From positions 13,215-77,214 of the forward strand of contig DATDOY010000034.1 of NCBI GenBank assembly GCA_035293045.1: a DNA stretch of 64,000 nucleotides, given 5' to 3'. The DNA comes from DATDOY01 sp035293045. GTDB lineage: Bacteria; Actinomycetota; Acidimicrobiia; IMCC26256; JACPCJ01. This document shows positions 12,865 through 21,940 of the stretch, piece by piece (within the stretch, counting starts at the first letter, position 1; each line of letters opens with the position of its first letter). Position numbers and translations under genes: made by a program. The notes beneath the pieces are model-generated. The model had not been told where the DNA came from and searched no databases. It worked only from the letters and a program-made list of their open reading frames with translations.

Positions 12865-15264
12865 TCAGCTTGCCACGGGCTCCCCTGAGCTCTTGGAGTC
12901 CAGCCGGGGACGCCAACGAGCGAGCGCCACAAGACCCACCACCCCGAGCACGGAGAGGGCGATCCCGATCCGATCAATCGGTGTTCGGCCGTAGGTCAGT
13001 TCCACCTCGCGCTCGGTGGGAACCACCACCATGAAATTGGGTGTGACGCGCCACGGTCCGTTCGCGCCGCGCACTTGCCAGTTGGGGAAGTACGAGACGC
13101 GGACGAGGACCGGCACGCCGACGCGGTCGACCGTGAACCGCACATGGTCGTCGCCCATCGAAACGTCGGTGACGTTGACCTCAGGGAGGGTCTTGCCGAG
13201 CGGCAGATTCGCGACCTGCTCGGCCTCGCTCCGGGCCCACGCCCGAGGACCATCGCCGGCCCAGAAGCGGTCCCACAAACCGGGGTCGTTGAACCACTCC
13301 ACGGACGGACCCTCTCCATGGCCCTTCCGCCAGTCGTGCGGCTTCACGTCGGTGAGCACGACCGGCTCACGGCGGAGGGGTTCGACGAGCGACACGTCCT
13401 CGACCTCGAACAGCGCCCAACGGGCGACGCTTGGTTCCTTCTCGGTGTCGGTGAGGTACGTCACGAGTTCGAGGTCGTCGCGGGTGCACACATCGCCGTC
13501 GACGAGGAACTGCTCGAGAGTGCGTCCGTCGGTGATCCCGCACGCCTTCTGCTTCGCGGCGTCCGAGCCGGCCATGAAGAACCGCACGCCGAGCATTCGC
13601 AGCCGCTCGACGCCGCGATCGAAGTTGTCGTTGATGTTGCCGTACTCGAGCCCCCGCACCGGATTGGACGGCTGGCTCGAGATGTCGGCGACGGTCAGGA
13701 AGTGGTACGGCGTCGTGCCGGCCGACTCGAAGTAGAGCCCCTCCATCGAGCCGATCTTGCCGTCGGTGAAGTAAGGGATCAGCTCGAGGGCAAGATCGGA
13801 GCCGTAGTTGTTGATCTTGTCGAGCCGCTCCCATGTGAGGCGCTGGCCATAGTCGACACGAAGGTCGTTGAGGGTGTTCATGATCCCCTGGAACTCCGAG
13901 GCTGCGGGTTCCTTCGTCTTGCTCTCGTACCCCGCGTTGTTCCACTTGGCCCACGACGGGATGAACTCCTTGCCGACCGTCCCGTTGGGCGTGGTCGAGT
14001 CGACCGCGGTGAGGGCGACAACAAGGACGAACACCACCGCGACGTGGCCGGCGATCATGCTGACCTGGAGGAGCACGCGGCTCGGTTCCGGCGGTTGCTC
14101 CTCGCCCTCGGGGATCCCGATCGAGCCGCGCTCGTCGGTCGCCGCCGGCTTCACCGGCAACTCGATGAGCCGCCGGCCCAGGTTGACGACTTCGGTCACC
14201 CCCATCGCCGCGAGCATGAACAGCGGCACTTGATAGAAGGGCAGGAGTCGAAGGTTCCACAGCCGGCCCTCGGGCATGGCCACGAACATGGCCCCGAAGA
14301 TGACGGCGAGCACTGCGAGTTCGATGGTGGCGCGACGCAGGAAGGCGGCGCTGGCCACGAGCGCGATCCCCGCCAACACGATCACCCACCGGAGCTCGGG
14401 GTGGACGAGGTAGGTCCGGTACTCCTCGACTTTCTGCCACCCCATGTCGGTCATGTACGCCACCCGGCCCACGACCGGCAGGGTCCAGATGGCGCTGAGG
14501 AGGAAGGCGACAAGGGCGATGGCGCCGGCTACGCGGAACCCCCTGACCGGCCCACGCACGGCCCACACCACGAGTCCGCCGACGGCGGCGAAGACGGTGA
14601 CGATGCCATGGGTCATGACGGTGACCCCGAGCAGCAAGGCCGGGAGCCACGGGCGCTTGCGCCCGTCGAGCGCCATGGCGAGGGTTCCGAGGAAGCACAG
14701 CGCGAGGCCGAGGGCGATGGCGAACGAGAACTCTCCGGCGAGGGTGCTCGGGAGGTTCCCACCCATGATGCGGAAGTTGTGCTCGTCGGGCGTGAAGAAC
14801 AGGAACGGGAGCATCGAGATCGCGAACAGAGGAGGCCCGGGCCACGGAACGCGAAGTCCGCGGGCGAAGACGTAGGCCCCTACCGGAATCAGCACCGGTC
14901 CCAGCGCAGTGACGAGCTTGAACGCCACGTTGTAGGGGATGAAGAGATCGAGCAGGACGATCAGAAGCGGCGGGATTGGGAAGTAGAAGTGCCCGGCCGG
15001 GAATCCCGCGTACCAGTCCGGCGCCCAGCCGGAGAGGCGGAGCTTGGGGAAGACGTGGTCACGCATGTATGCGGGCCACCACACGTGAGCGCCGGTGTCT
15101 CCCCCGTTCGGCGTCGTGTCACGCAGGAGGAGATGGACCTGGAGCTGGCTCAGGATGTAGCCCGCCACAACGACGAGCACAGCGACGCCGACGATGCGTT
15201 CGGTCGTCTTCGACGACGACCAGGAGGATTTCAGTGCGGAGGAAACTGACACGGCGCCCAGCAT
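12865..15264 (-). CDS. PTPS-related multi-pass membrane protein
   Basis: A 799-residue membrane protein. After a short cytoplasmic tail it has about 10-12 predicted helices to residue 440, then a large extracytoplasmic domain of about 330 residues and a final helix near residue 775. The segment GDTGAHVWWPAYMRDHVFP...GWAPDWYAGFPAGHFYFP is the hallmark of the 6-pyruvoyl-tetrahydropterin-synthase-related membrane family, which despite its name resembles GT-C glycosyltransferases. The function is unknown; envelope glycan transfer is a reasonable guess given that the next genes make sugar phosphates. It is the first gene of the operon running to ahcY. Confidence 0.75.
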   Translation of the reverse strand: MLGAVSVSSALKSSWSSSKTTERIVGVAVLVVVAGYILSQLQVHLLLRDTTPNGGDTGAHVWWPAYMRDHVFPKLRLSGWAPDWYAGFPAGHFYFPIPPLLIVLLDLFIPYNVAFKLVTALGPVLIPVGAYVFARGLRVPWPGPPLFAISMLPFLFFTPDEHNFRIMGGNLPSTLAGEFSFAIALGLALCFLGTLAMALDGRKRPWLPALLLGVTVMTHGIVTVFAAVGGLVVWAVRGPVRGFRVAGAIALVAFLLSAIWTLPVVGRVAYMTDMGWQKVEEYRTYLVHPELRWVIVLAGIALVASAAFLRRATIELAVLAVIFGAMFVAMPEGRLWNLRLLPFYQVPLFMLAAMGVTEVVNLGRRLIELPVKPAATDERGSIGIPEGEEQPPEPSRVLLQVSMIAGHVAVVFVLVVALTAVDSTTPNGTVGKEFIPSWAKWNNAGYESKTKEPAASEFQGIMNTLNDLRVDYGQRLTWERLDKINNYGSDLALELIPYFTDGKIGSMEGLYFESAGTTPYHFLTVADISSQPSNPVRGLEYGNINDNFDRGVERLRMLGVRFFMAGSDAAKQKACGITDGRTLEQFLVDGDVCTRDDLELVTYLTDTEKEPSVARWALFEVEDVSLVEPLRREPVVLTDVKPHDWRKGHGEGPSVEWFNDPGLWDRFWAGDGPRAWARSEAEQVANLPLGKTLPEVNVTDVSMGDDHVRFTVDRVGVPVLVRVSYFPNWQVRGANGPWRVTPNFMVVVPTEREVELTYGRTPIDRIGIALSVLGVVGLVALARWRPRLDSKSSGEPVAS

Positions 15265-15312
15265 GACATGCGCTGCGCCGGACGCGGCGGCGGCCCGTGG
15301 CCGCCGAGACCT

Positions 15313-15480
15313 CTAGCGAGAACTACGAACGAGTTCGAGGACGCCGTCGCGGGTGATCTCTCCCGTGGGGCGGGTCCAGACCCGTGTGTCACACGGCGCA
15401 CACCGGTGGAGCGTCACCTCTTCAGCGTTGATCGTCAGCTGAATGGTCACGACCGAGCGCGAACAAATTGAACAGTGCAT
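15313..15480 (-). CDS. Small four-cysteine zinc-ribbon protein
   Basis: A 55-residue reading frame from ATG 15478-15480 to TAG, with a strong Shine-Dalgarno (GGGAGG, 6 nt spacing). It encodes MHCSICSRSV at the start and HRCAPCDTRVWTR in the middle, so C3, C6, C27 and C30 form two CxxC knuckles 20 residues apart, the layout of a zinc ribbon. The rest is short and charged. I do not recognise a named family. It lies 62 nt downstream of the CPBP protease gene on the same strand and 48 nt before the next operon. Supported by the ribosome site, the paired cysteines and typical GC-rich third positions. Confidence 0.65.
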   Translation of the reverse strand: MHCSICSRSVVTIQLTINAEEVTLHRCAPCDTRVWTRPTGEITRDGVLELVRSSR

Positions 15481-15542
15481 TCCAAGCCTCCCGATTTGCC
15501 ACTTCCCCTCCCGTCATCGGCGCGGCGGCGGGGAATCTTGAG

Positions 15543-16241
15543 TCAGGCCGCGAGGGTGAGGCCCAGGCCGATCAGGTTGAACCCGGCGTGGGTGACGATG
15601 GGCCGGGACAGCGAGCCCGTCTTTACGGCCTGCATTGAGAAGATCATGCCGAGCGCCGAGAGGCCGACCACCGTCCCCGCTGCCCCAAGTCCCGACGCGC
15701 CGGGAAGGTGCAAGAGCCCGAACACGAGACCGCTCGCGGCGATGGCCGTGTGGGGCTTTCCGCGGCGGAGCAGTGAGCGCAGAAGCAGGCCTCGGAACAT
15801 CAGTTCCTCGAGCACCGGAGCCATCACGACGGCCATGGCGAACATGCCCACGATCCTCACCGTGGAGCGGGTGTCGTCGAGGGTTCGCAGGATGTCCTGG
15901 GCGGGCTCGTCGACGTCGGCGAGCAGCGTGAACGGAAGGGTGAGGAGCGCGATCACGATGAACCACCCGATCGCGGCGGGGACGGCCGTCCAATCCCGCA
16001 GGCGAAGCTCGAGGCCGAAGTCGACCCGCAAGCTCCGCCGTCCCTTTCTGGCCACGAGGATGAGCGCGCCCCCCGTGGCCAGGAAGAAGGAGGGGTTCAC
16101 GAGAAAGACGTCGGCCGCCTCGCTGGAGAGCTCGCGGAGCCCCGGCAGATACCAGAGGAGGAACCCCGCAATGCCGCCGAGGTTCTGGGCGAGGAGAATC
16201 CAGAAGAAGTCGCCGATCCCCCACCGGATTCGCGTTTCCAC
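15543..16241 (-). CDS. CPBP family intramembrane glutamic endopeptidase
   Basis: A 232-residue membrane protein with 6-8 hydrophobic helices. It carries the three CPBP/Rce1 motifs: EExxxR at E145-E146 to R150 (LEELMFRG), FGLLH about 30 residues later, and HAGFN near the C-terminus. In eukaryotes Rce1 cleaves CAAX proteins; bacterial members act in bacteriocin immunity, signalling or unknown roles. The start is GTG 16239-16241, with a TAGCCT box 7 nt upstream, which points to a leaderless message. The small zinc-ribbon gene follows and could be cotranscribed. Confidence 0.85.
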   Translation of the reverse strand: METRIRWGIGDFFWILLAQNLGGIAGFLLWYLPGLRELSSEAADVFLVNPSFFLATGGALILVARKGRRSLRVDFGLELRLRDWTAVPAAIGWFIVIALLTLPFTLLADVDEPAQDILRTLDDTRSTVRIVGMFAMAVVMAPVLEELMFRGLLLRSLLRRGKPHTAIAASGLVFGLLHLPGASGLGAAGTVVGLSALGMIFSMQAVKTGSLSRPIVTHAGFNLIGLGLTLAA

Positions 16242-16248
16242 CCGTGGA

Positions 16249-16254
16249 AGGCTA
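16249..16254 (-). promoter_or_regulatory. Predicted -10 box for the CPBP gene (TAGCCT)
   Basis: TAGCCT on the minus strand with a 7-nt gap to the GTG start fits the leaderless pattern: transcription would begin at or next to the start codon. It lies in the 24 bp between the DUF3499 stop and the CPBP start. Confidence 0.5.
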
Positions 16255-16265
16255 CCGAGCAGGCC

Positions 16266-16484
16266 TCAAGCGACGGCTTCGTTGGCCACGGGCACCGCGC
16301 GCAGGTCGATCAACTCCCAGCCGACGGGAACACACAGGCGGTCGGCGTGCGGACCGCACATCCGGTGCTGGGTCTCGTCCGGAGTGAGCCCGCCGATCCA
16401 CACCGTGCGCTCGTCGTGCCGGTACGAGAGCGACGCCGACGCTGGTCGTGAACAGTCCGGGCGGTCGCAGCGCTCGAGGGCCAC
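16266..16484 (-). CDS. DUF3499 small zinc-binding protein
   Basis: A 72-residue protein. CDRPDCSRPASASLSY gives a CxxxxC pair and MCGPHADRLCVPVGWELIDL gives CxxH, a layout typical of the actinobacterial DUF3499 family, whose members share the closing GWE motif. The function is unknown. In Streptomyces and mycobacteria this gene sits just before phosphomannomutase, Trm112 and SIS genes; here it is about 3.4 kb away from the mutase, with the CPBP and PTPS-related genes between. The start is GTG 16482-16484 with a TAGGGT box 5 nt upstream. It diverges from ftsH across 81 bp. Confidence 0.75.
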   Translation of the reverse strand: MALERCDRPDCSRPASASLSYRHDERTVWIGGLTPDETQHRMCGPHADRLCVPVGWELIDLRAVPVANEAVA

Positions 16485-16489
16485 GAGGC

Positions 16490-16495
16490 ACCCTA
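16490..16495 (-). promoter_or_regulatory. Predicted -10 box for DUF3499 (TAGGGT)
   Basis: TAGGGT on the minus strand, 5 nt before the GTG start, is the shortest spacing in the window's leaderless set. It belongs to the 81-bp divergent region shared with ftsH. Confidence 0.4.
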
Positions 16496-16553
16496 TCCCC
16501 CGCCGTCCTGCGTCCCGCGGACGCCCGGACCCCGGAGCGCGAGGCGTGGGTCG

Positions 16554-16559
16554 TACCAT
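16554..16559 (+). promoter_or_regulatory. Predicted -10 box for ftsH (TACCAT)
   Basis: TACCAT followed by 6 nt and then the ftsH ATG. There is no Shine-Dalgarno in the gap, so the ftsH message is predicted to be leaderless. Confidence 0.5.
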
Positions 16560-16565
16560 GGCCGA

Positions 16566-18524
16566 ATGAACCCGAGTCCGGGCCGCACACCCCGAAAGCC
16601 TGCCCCGCCGACGCCGGGCCGCTCGCGTTGGATCCCGTGGGTCGTGATCGGCAGCATCGTCAGCGTGCTGCTGTTCAGCACCTTCATGGGAGGCGGGAGC
16701 AAGAAGGAGAAGATCGAATACTCCGAGTTTCTCGCCAAGGTCCGCGCCGGCCAGGTCCAGCAGGTCGACATCCAACAGACCAACGGGAAGATCACCGGGC
16801 GGGTGAAGGGCGGAGCGGACCGCGTCGAGTTCGAGACCCAGGGCCCCGCCGACCAGATCCCCGACAAGGACATCGAACTCCTCGACGAGGAGGGTGTGGC
16901 CCGCGACTACAAGTCCGCGCCCTCCGACCTCATCCCGCAGCTCTTGACCTGGGGCATCTTCATCGGGATCTTCGTCCTCTTTTGGTGGTGGCTGGGGCGA
17001 CGCGCCCAGGGCCAGATGGCGGGCCTGATGAATATCGGGCGCAGCCGGGCCAAGCTCTACACGACCGACAAGCCCAAGACGCGCTTCGACGACGTCGCCG
17101 GCTACCAGGGCGTCAAGGCCGAGATCAACGAGGTCGTGGACTTCCTGAAGAACCCGGGAAAGTTCAAGGAGATCGGCGCCCGCATCCCCAAAGGGGTTCT
17201 CCTCGTCGGACCACCCGGCACCGGCAAGACCCTGATCGCCCGGGCGGTGGCCGGCGAGGCAGGCGTGCCCTTCATCTCCGTCTCGGGCTCCGACTTCATG
17301 GAGATGTTCGTCGGCGTCGGCGCAGCGCGGGTGCGCGACCTCTTCGAGACGGCGCGCAAGGAAGCACCGTCCATCATCTTCGTCGACGAGATCGACTCGA
17401 TCGGGCGAAAGCGCGGCGCCGGCCTCGGCGGCGGGCACGACGAGCGCGAGCAGACCCTCAACCAGCTCCTCGCCGAGATGGACGGCTTCGAGACGACCGA
17501 GGGCATCGTCATGATGGCCGCGACCAACCGCCCCGACGTCCTCGACACCGCGCTCCTTCGTCCGGGCCGGTTCGACCGACAGGTCATCATTCCCCTGCCG
17601 ACGCAGGAGGAACGCCGGGCGATCCTCGACGTCCACAGCCGCGACAAGAAATTCGCCCCCGACATCGATCTCGAGGTGATCGCCCGCGGCACGCCGGGCA
17701 TGAGCGGGGCCGACCTCGCCAACCTCGTCAACGAGGCTGCCCTCCACGCCGCCCGCCGCGGCGAGAAGGTCGTGCACCGTGAGGACTTCGAGTCGGCACG
17801 CGACCGAGTGTTGATGGGACTGAAGCGCGAGTCGATGGCGATGTCCGACGAGGAGAAGGAGGTCATCGCCTACCACGAGGGCGGCCACGCCGTCCTCGCC
17901 TACGTCCTCCCGCACGCGGACCCGGTGCACAAGGTCACCATCCTCCCCACCGGCATGGCGCTCGGTGTCACCCAACAGCTGCCGCTTGAGGAAAAGCACA
18001 TCTACCAGCGCGCCTACATCGAGGACTCCCTCGCCGTGCGCCTCGGCGGTCGCATCGCCGAAGACCTGGTGTACGGCGAGATCTCCACGGGCGCCGAGAA
18101 CGACCTCGTCGGTTGCACCGAGTTGGCCCGCCGCATGGTGCGCCAGTGGGGCATGAGCGACGCCATCGGTCCGATGGCGTGGGGGGCCCAGGGTGCGGTG
18201 TTCCTCGGCGAGGATCTCGTCCACACGCGCGACTACTCCGACGACACCGCCCGCGTGATCGATGAGGAAGTCGAGGCAATTCTCCGGGCCCAAGAAACGC
18301 GCGCGTCCGCGATCCTCAAGCAACACCGCAAGGGTCTCGACGCCGTTGCCGCTGCCCTCCTCGAAAAGGAAACGCTGACCGGCGACGAGGTGACGGCGCT
18401 CGTCGACCGCGCCATCGGCCGCAAGGCGGGCGGTCCCCGCAAGAAGCCGGCGACCACCAACGGTCGCGTCGCCACCAACGGCGAGGCCAGGAAGCCGAAG
18501 CGCCCCGCCCCCAAAAAGTCCTAG
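16566..18524 (+). CDS. ftsH: ATP-dependent zinc metalloprotease FtsH
   Basis: A 652-residue membrane-anchored AAA+ protease that degrades misfolded membrane proteins and short-lived regulators. TM1 is at about residues 22-42, the periplasmic domain at 45-120 and TM2 at 126-143. Walker A is GPPGTGKT at 215-222, Walker B FVDEID near 272-277, and the second region of homology is ATNRPDVLD...RPGRFDR. The zinc site is HEGGH at 437-441; most FtsH proteins have HEAGH, so one spacer residue differs while both histidines and the glutamate are kept. The C-terminus is a Lys/Pro-rich tail. ATG 16566 follows a TACCAT box by 6 nt. Confidence 0.97.
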   Translation: MNPSPGRTPRKPAPPTPGRSRWIPWVVIGSIVSVLLFSTFMGGGSKKEKIEYSEFLAKVRAGQVQQVDIQQTNGKITGRVKGGADRVEFETQGPADQIPDKDIELLDEEGVARDYKSAPSDLIPQLLTWGIFIGIFVLFWWWLGRRAQGQMAGLMNIGRSRAKLYTTDKPKTRFDDVAGYQGVKAEINEVVDFLKNPGKFKEIGARIPKGVLLVGPPGTGKTLIARAVAGEAGVPFISVSGSDFMEMFVGVGAARVRDLFETARKEAPSIIFVDEIDSIGRKRGAGLGGGHDEREQTLNQLLAEMDGFETTEGIVMMAATNRPDVLDTALLRPGRFDRQVIIPLPTQEERRAILDVHSRDKKFAPDIDLEVIARGTPGMSGADLANLVNEAALHAARRGEKVVHREDFESARDRVLMGLKRESMAMSDEEKEVIAYHEGGHAVLAYVLPHADPVHKVTILPTGMALGVTQQLPLEEKHIYQRAYIEDSLAVRLGGRIAEDLVYGEISTGAENDLVGCTELARRMVRQWGMSDAIGPMAWGAQGAVFLGEDLVHTRDYSDDTARVIDEEVEAILRAQETRASAILKQHRKGLDAVAAALLEKETLTGDEVTALVDRAIGRKAGGPRKKPATTNGRVATNGEARKPKRPAPKKS

Positions 18525-18533
18525 ACCCGTTTC

Positions 18534-18989
18534 CTAGGGCATGAGCTTTCCGAGGCTCGGCTCCGGACTCGAGTTGGGTTCGCGTAGCTCGGCGACGGCG
18601 GCCCACAGGTCGGTGGCCGTCACGTTGCCGAGAAACGCCGCTCCGACGACGCCCTCATGGTCGGCGACGAGCGTGAGGGGAACCGACTCGACGCCGTAGC
18701 GATCGTGCAGGTCCCGCCGCGCCGACCATTCGACCTCCTCAACCGCCACCGCGTCGCACTCGAGGGGCGGCAGCTTGCCGGCGACCGCCGCGCAGGAGTC
18801 GCACGTGCTCGACGAGAACAGCACCACGAGCCACGGCGCGTCGGGCCGGACGAAGTCGTTGCGATCGAGCTGACGGGGAACGGGGCCTCCGCCCTGCGGC
18901 GGTGGATCGACGCGACGGCGTTCGATCAGCCAGGCCGCCACCACGGCCACGACAATCAACGCGAGGGCCACGACCACCCGGGCTTCCAT
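18534..18989 (-). CDS. Membrane-anchored thioredoxin-like protein
   Basis: A 151-residue protein. One N-terminal helix (about residues 4-22) is followed by a Pro/Gly linker and a thioredoxin-like fold with the redox pair C63xxC66 in SSTCDSCAAV and a cis-proline segment VESVPLTLV. It probably acts outside the cytoplasm in disulfide exchange or reduction; the partner is unknown. The start is ATG 18987-18989, 8 nt after a TAGCCT box. It is convergent with ftsH (9 bp between stops) and divergent from the MFS gene with overlapping -10 boxes. Confidence 0.75.
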   Translation of the reverse strand: MEARVVVALALIVVAVVAAWLIERRRVDPPPQGGGPVPRQLDRNDFVRPDAPWLVVLFSSSTCDSCAAVAGKLPPLECDAVAVEEVEWSARRDLHDRYGVESVPLTLVADHEGVVGAAFLGNVTATDLWAAVAELREPNSSPEPSLGKLMP

Positions 18990-18997
18990 CGAGGCCG

Positions 18998-19007
18998 AGG
19001 CTATCGT
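18998..19007. promoter_or_regulatory. Overlapping divergent -10 boxes (thioredoxin / MFS)
   Basis: AGGCTATCGT contains TATCGT on the plus strand (19002-19007, 7 nt before the MFS ATG) and TAGCCT on the minus strand (18998-19003, 8 nt before the thioredoxin ATG). The two boxes share a TA step, so one short AT-rich spot can open for either direction. Only 25 bp separate the two start codons. Confidence 0.5.
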
Positions 19008-19014
19008 CCGCCCG

Positions 19015-20412
19015 ATGGAAGCCCCGGAGGATGCCCCGGCCCCCGCGGGCATGAGCTCGTGGCCGATGTGGGTCCTCGGACTGGTCTTGATGATCGACCA
19101 GATCGACCAGAACATCGTCCGCGGCGTCGTGCCTCAGTTGCAGGACGAGTTCGGGCTGAACGACACCGAGATCGGCGTGCTGCTCTCGGTGTTCGTCTTC
19201 GTGAACGGCGTGATCACCGTGCCGGCCGGGTATCTCGCCGACCGGTGGCGTCGCACTCGCGCCATCGGACACACGGTGGTCGCGTGGAGCGCCATCACCG
19301 CGGTGACCGCCGCTGCCCAAAGCTTCGGCCAGCTCATCGGCCTTCGCGCCATGCTCGGCTTCGGCCAGGCGATCACCGAGCCATCGGCGGCAAGCCTGAT
19401 CGGCGACTACTACCCCTCGAGCCACCGCGGCCGCGCCTTCTCTCTCACGCAAGTCCTGCAATTCACCGGGTTCGGGCTCGGTATCGGCATCGGCGGCGCC
19501 ATCGGATCGACACTGGGATGGCGATGGGCGTTCGTACTCGTGGCCATCCCCGGCACCCTCATCGCCTTCGCCGCCTACGCACTGCGAGAACCCCGTCGGG
19601 GTCACGGCGATCTCCTCCACGCCGGGGTCACCCACGACGTAGCGGGCGACGACGCCGACGACGACGCCGACCACTCGCTCTTCGACGAGGGCATGCGCCA
19701 GTTCCTCGTCGACATGATCCGCGGGTTGCGGGCCGACATGAAGACCATCCTCGCCATCCCGACGCTGCGGCTCAGCCTCGTCGGCGTGGGAGTGCTGCTG
19801 TTCAGCATCACCGCCGTGGGGGCCTGGCTCCCCCAGTTCCACGAACGGTTCTCCGGCCTGACCCAGCGCGAGGCCACCGGCGCGGTGACCGCCATCGTCC
19901 TGCTCGGCGGGATCCCCGGCATTCTCCTCGGAGGGCGGGTGGCCGACCACTACGCGGGGCGCATCCAGGGCGCCCGTGTCGTGATCCCGGCGTGGTGCGT
20001 CGCCGTCGGCACCGCGCTGTTCACGATCTCCTACCTCGAGATCCCGTTTGCGGTGTCGTTCGTTCTCGAAGTGGTGGGTTTTTTCATCGTGACCATGGCG
20101 ATCCCCGCGCTCCGGGCGGGCTTGACCGACGTCGTGCCGGCCAACCTGCGCGGCGCCGGCTTCGGCGCCTTCAACATCGTCTCGGTCGTCTTCGGGGCGG
20201 CGGCGGCGCCGATCGTCGTCGGCTATCTGGCCGAGGTGTGGGATCTCCGCACCGCGTTTCTCGTGGTCTCTCCCCCGGTGTTCGTCGGGTCGTACATCCT
20301 CTACCGGGCGAAGTACCACCTCGACGAAGACGCGGCCAAGATCATCGAGGCCGTGCTGCGCGCCGTACAGGAGCAGCAGGCGACCGAGCAGGCCCGCCAC
20401 CCCGAGGGATGA
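19015..20412 (+). CDS. MFS transporter, spinster-like
   Basis: A 465-residue major facilitator with 12 predicted helices and a charged central loop near residues 210-240 that is rich in Asp and His. Conserved features include DQ near the first helix (LMIDQIDQN), GYLADRWRRTR after helix 2 (the MFS loop 2-3 motif), and GGRVADHYAGR in the second half. The wording resembles the spinster/Spns group of lipid or small-molecule exporters. The substrate cannot be read from sequence, and there is no partner operon. The stop is 1 bp from the convergent DUF5719 stop. Confidence 0.85.
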   Translation: MEAPEDAPAPAGMSSWPMWVLGLVLMIDQIDQNIVRGVVPQLQDEFGLNDTEIGVLLSVFVFVNGVITVPAGYLADRWRRTRAIGHTVVAWSAITAVTAAAQSFGQLIGLRAMLGFGQAITEPSAASLIGDYYPSSHRGRAFSLTQVLQFTGFGLGIGIGGAIGSTLGWRWAFVLVAIPGTLIAFAAYALREPRRGHGDLLHAGVTHDVAGDDADDDADHSLFDEGMRQFLVDMIRGLRADMKTILAIPTLRLSLVGVGVLLFSITAVGAWLPQFHERFSGLTQREATGAVTAIVLLGGIPGILLGGRVADHYAGRIQGARVVIPAWCVAVGTALFTISYLEIPFAVSFVLEVVGFFIVTMAIPALRAGLTDVVPANLRGAGFGAFNIVSVVFGAAAAPIVVGYLAEVWDLRTAFLVVSPPVFVGSYILYRAKYHLDEDAAKIIEAVLRAVQEQQATEQARHPEG

Positions 20413-20413
20413 A

Positions 20414-21940
20414 CTACGCGAGGGGGAAAGGGATCCCCGGGCTGTAAGAAACCGCGGTCGCCTCGAACAGGCCGCGCACCACGATGACGTCCTGGTCGGC
20501 CTCGACGATCAGCGGGACGTCGGTGCGCTTGAGCGCGTCGCCGAGCCGGAAGGCGGCGCGCTGGCGCGGGGGGACCTCGAGGTGGCCGAGACCCTCCGGC
20601 ACGAGCACCACGCCCCCGGCCAGCACCGAGATGCTCACGTGCGCGGTTTCACCGAGTCCGCCGGCGTCCGAACCCGGATTCATGACGGTGATCCACTCGT
20701 CCACGGTGTCGTCCGCGCTGCCCGCCACGAACAGCCACGTTCGCGCGGGCGCGGTCGACCCCGAGACGACGGCCGACCCGGGCCGCGCGGCGCCGTCGGC
20801 GGCGATGATCTGCTGCGCCACAACCACGTCCTCGTCACCAACCGCCGAGATCCGCAAGGAGTGACCGACGTCGGGCGGAACCGGGTGGAAGCCTTCCGCG
20901 TCGGCGTCGTTCAGCCGGACCGCGACCGCCGAACGACCGGGCACCGACACCATCGTCGGCTCCTGCAGCGCGTCGCCGTCGAGTTCAGGCTGGATCTCGA
21001 CGGCGGTGTCGGCGCGACCAGGGTTGAAGACCCAGATCGTCTCGAAAATCCTGCCTTGGACGATGCCCTCGGGGAAGAACCACGTCTCGGCTGTCTCGTT
21101 GACCCCCGGATACACGGCCATGCCGCGCCGCCCCGTCGTGCCGTCGAAATGGAGGGAGCGCTCGGCCACGATGCGCCCCGATCGCGTGATCAGCTCGGCG
21201 GCTACGACCGCTTTGCGGAGCACGTAGTCGTGCACGGGAACCGTGACCCGCGACCGCGGCGGGACCTCGAGCGCCTGCAGGTTCTCCGGGGCCACAAGAC
21301 CCTCCTCGGTGAAGAAGGTCATGTCGACGGTGGCGGCGTCCTCGAACGGGTTGAACAGGGCAATGAAGTCGCGCGTGTCCTTGCGCGTCGACCCTCCGGC
21401 GAAGAACCACTGCGTGGCCGGGCGGCGCGCACATGGAAGGGCGTCGATGTCGCCGCCCGCGCCACGGAGAATGTGTTCGACGGCGGCGTCGGGCCCAAAC
21501 ACCTCCACGACGACCCCGGGCTCCTCGGTGGGCACGAGGTCGGCGATGCGAACGACCAGACGCGACCGCGACGGAACCTCGAATGGCTTGCGCACCGGGG
21601 CTTCCTCGCCACGCATCACCGTGATGACCGCGTCGAGGGGCTCCTCGCCGGCGTTGGCGATCGCGACCGACTCGTCGGCGCGCCCGCCCTCGACCGACGT
21701 GCCCTCGGCGCAATACCACGAGGACGAGAGCGTCCCGGGTCGGGTCACGAACGCCTGCGGTTCGGGCTCGGCCTGGGGGCTTAAAACCCACGACCCCTTG
21801 GAGCGACGGATGCCGATGCCCTCGTCGACCGCGACTCCCATGACAAATAGTGCGGCGAGGACGAGAAACGCGAAGCCGCGTCGGAGCCCGGCGCCGTCCG
21901 GAGCGGGGGGTCGCGTGACCGTGGCGCGTCCGGCACTCAC
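20414..21940 (-). CDS. DUF5719 family extracytoplasmic protein
   Basis: A 508-residue protein. An N-terminal signal anchor at about residues 20-40 precedes repeated beta-rich modules with WYCAEGTS, WFFAGGST, WFFPEGI and WLFVAGSA motifs, each followed by a FNP or MNP turn. These WxF-(G/E)G(S/T) repeats are the DUF5719 pattern, also called a sensory-domain-like fold. The function is unknown. The start is GTG 21938-21940, overlapping the stop of the giant glycosyltransferase gene by 4 nt (GTGA), so the two are translationally coupled. The same pair is found together in Streptomyces and other actinobacteria beside the phosphomannomutase cluster. Confidence 0.75.
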   Translation of the reverse strand: MSAGRATVTRPPAPDGAGLRRGFAFLVLAALFVMGVAVDEGIGIRRSKGSWVLSPQAEPEPQAFVTRPGTLSSSWYCAEGTSVEGGRADESVAIANAGEEPLDAVITVMRGEEAPVRKPFEVPSRSRLVVRIADLVPTEEPGVVVEVFGPDAAVEHILRGAGGDIDALPCARRPATQWFFAGGSTRKDTRDFIALFNPFEDAATVDMTFFTEEGLVAPENLQALEVPPRSRVTVPVHDYVLRKAVVAAELITRSGRIVAERSLHFDGTTGRRGMAVYPGVNETAETWFFPEGIVQGRIFETIWVFNPGRADTAVEIQPELDGDALQEPTMVSVPGRSAVAVRLNDADAEGFHPVPPDVGHSLRISAVGDEDVVVAQQIIAADGAARPGSAVVSGSTAPARTWLFVAGSADDTVDEWITVMNPGSDAGGLGETAHVSISVLAGGVVLVPEGLGHLEVPPRQRAAFRLGDALKRTDVPLIVEADQDVIVVRGLFEATAVSYSPGIPFPLA

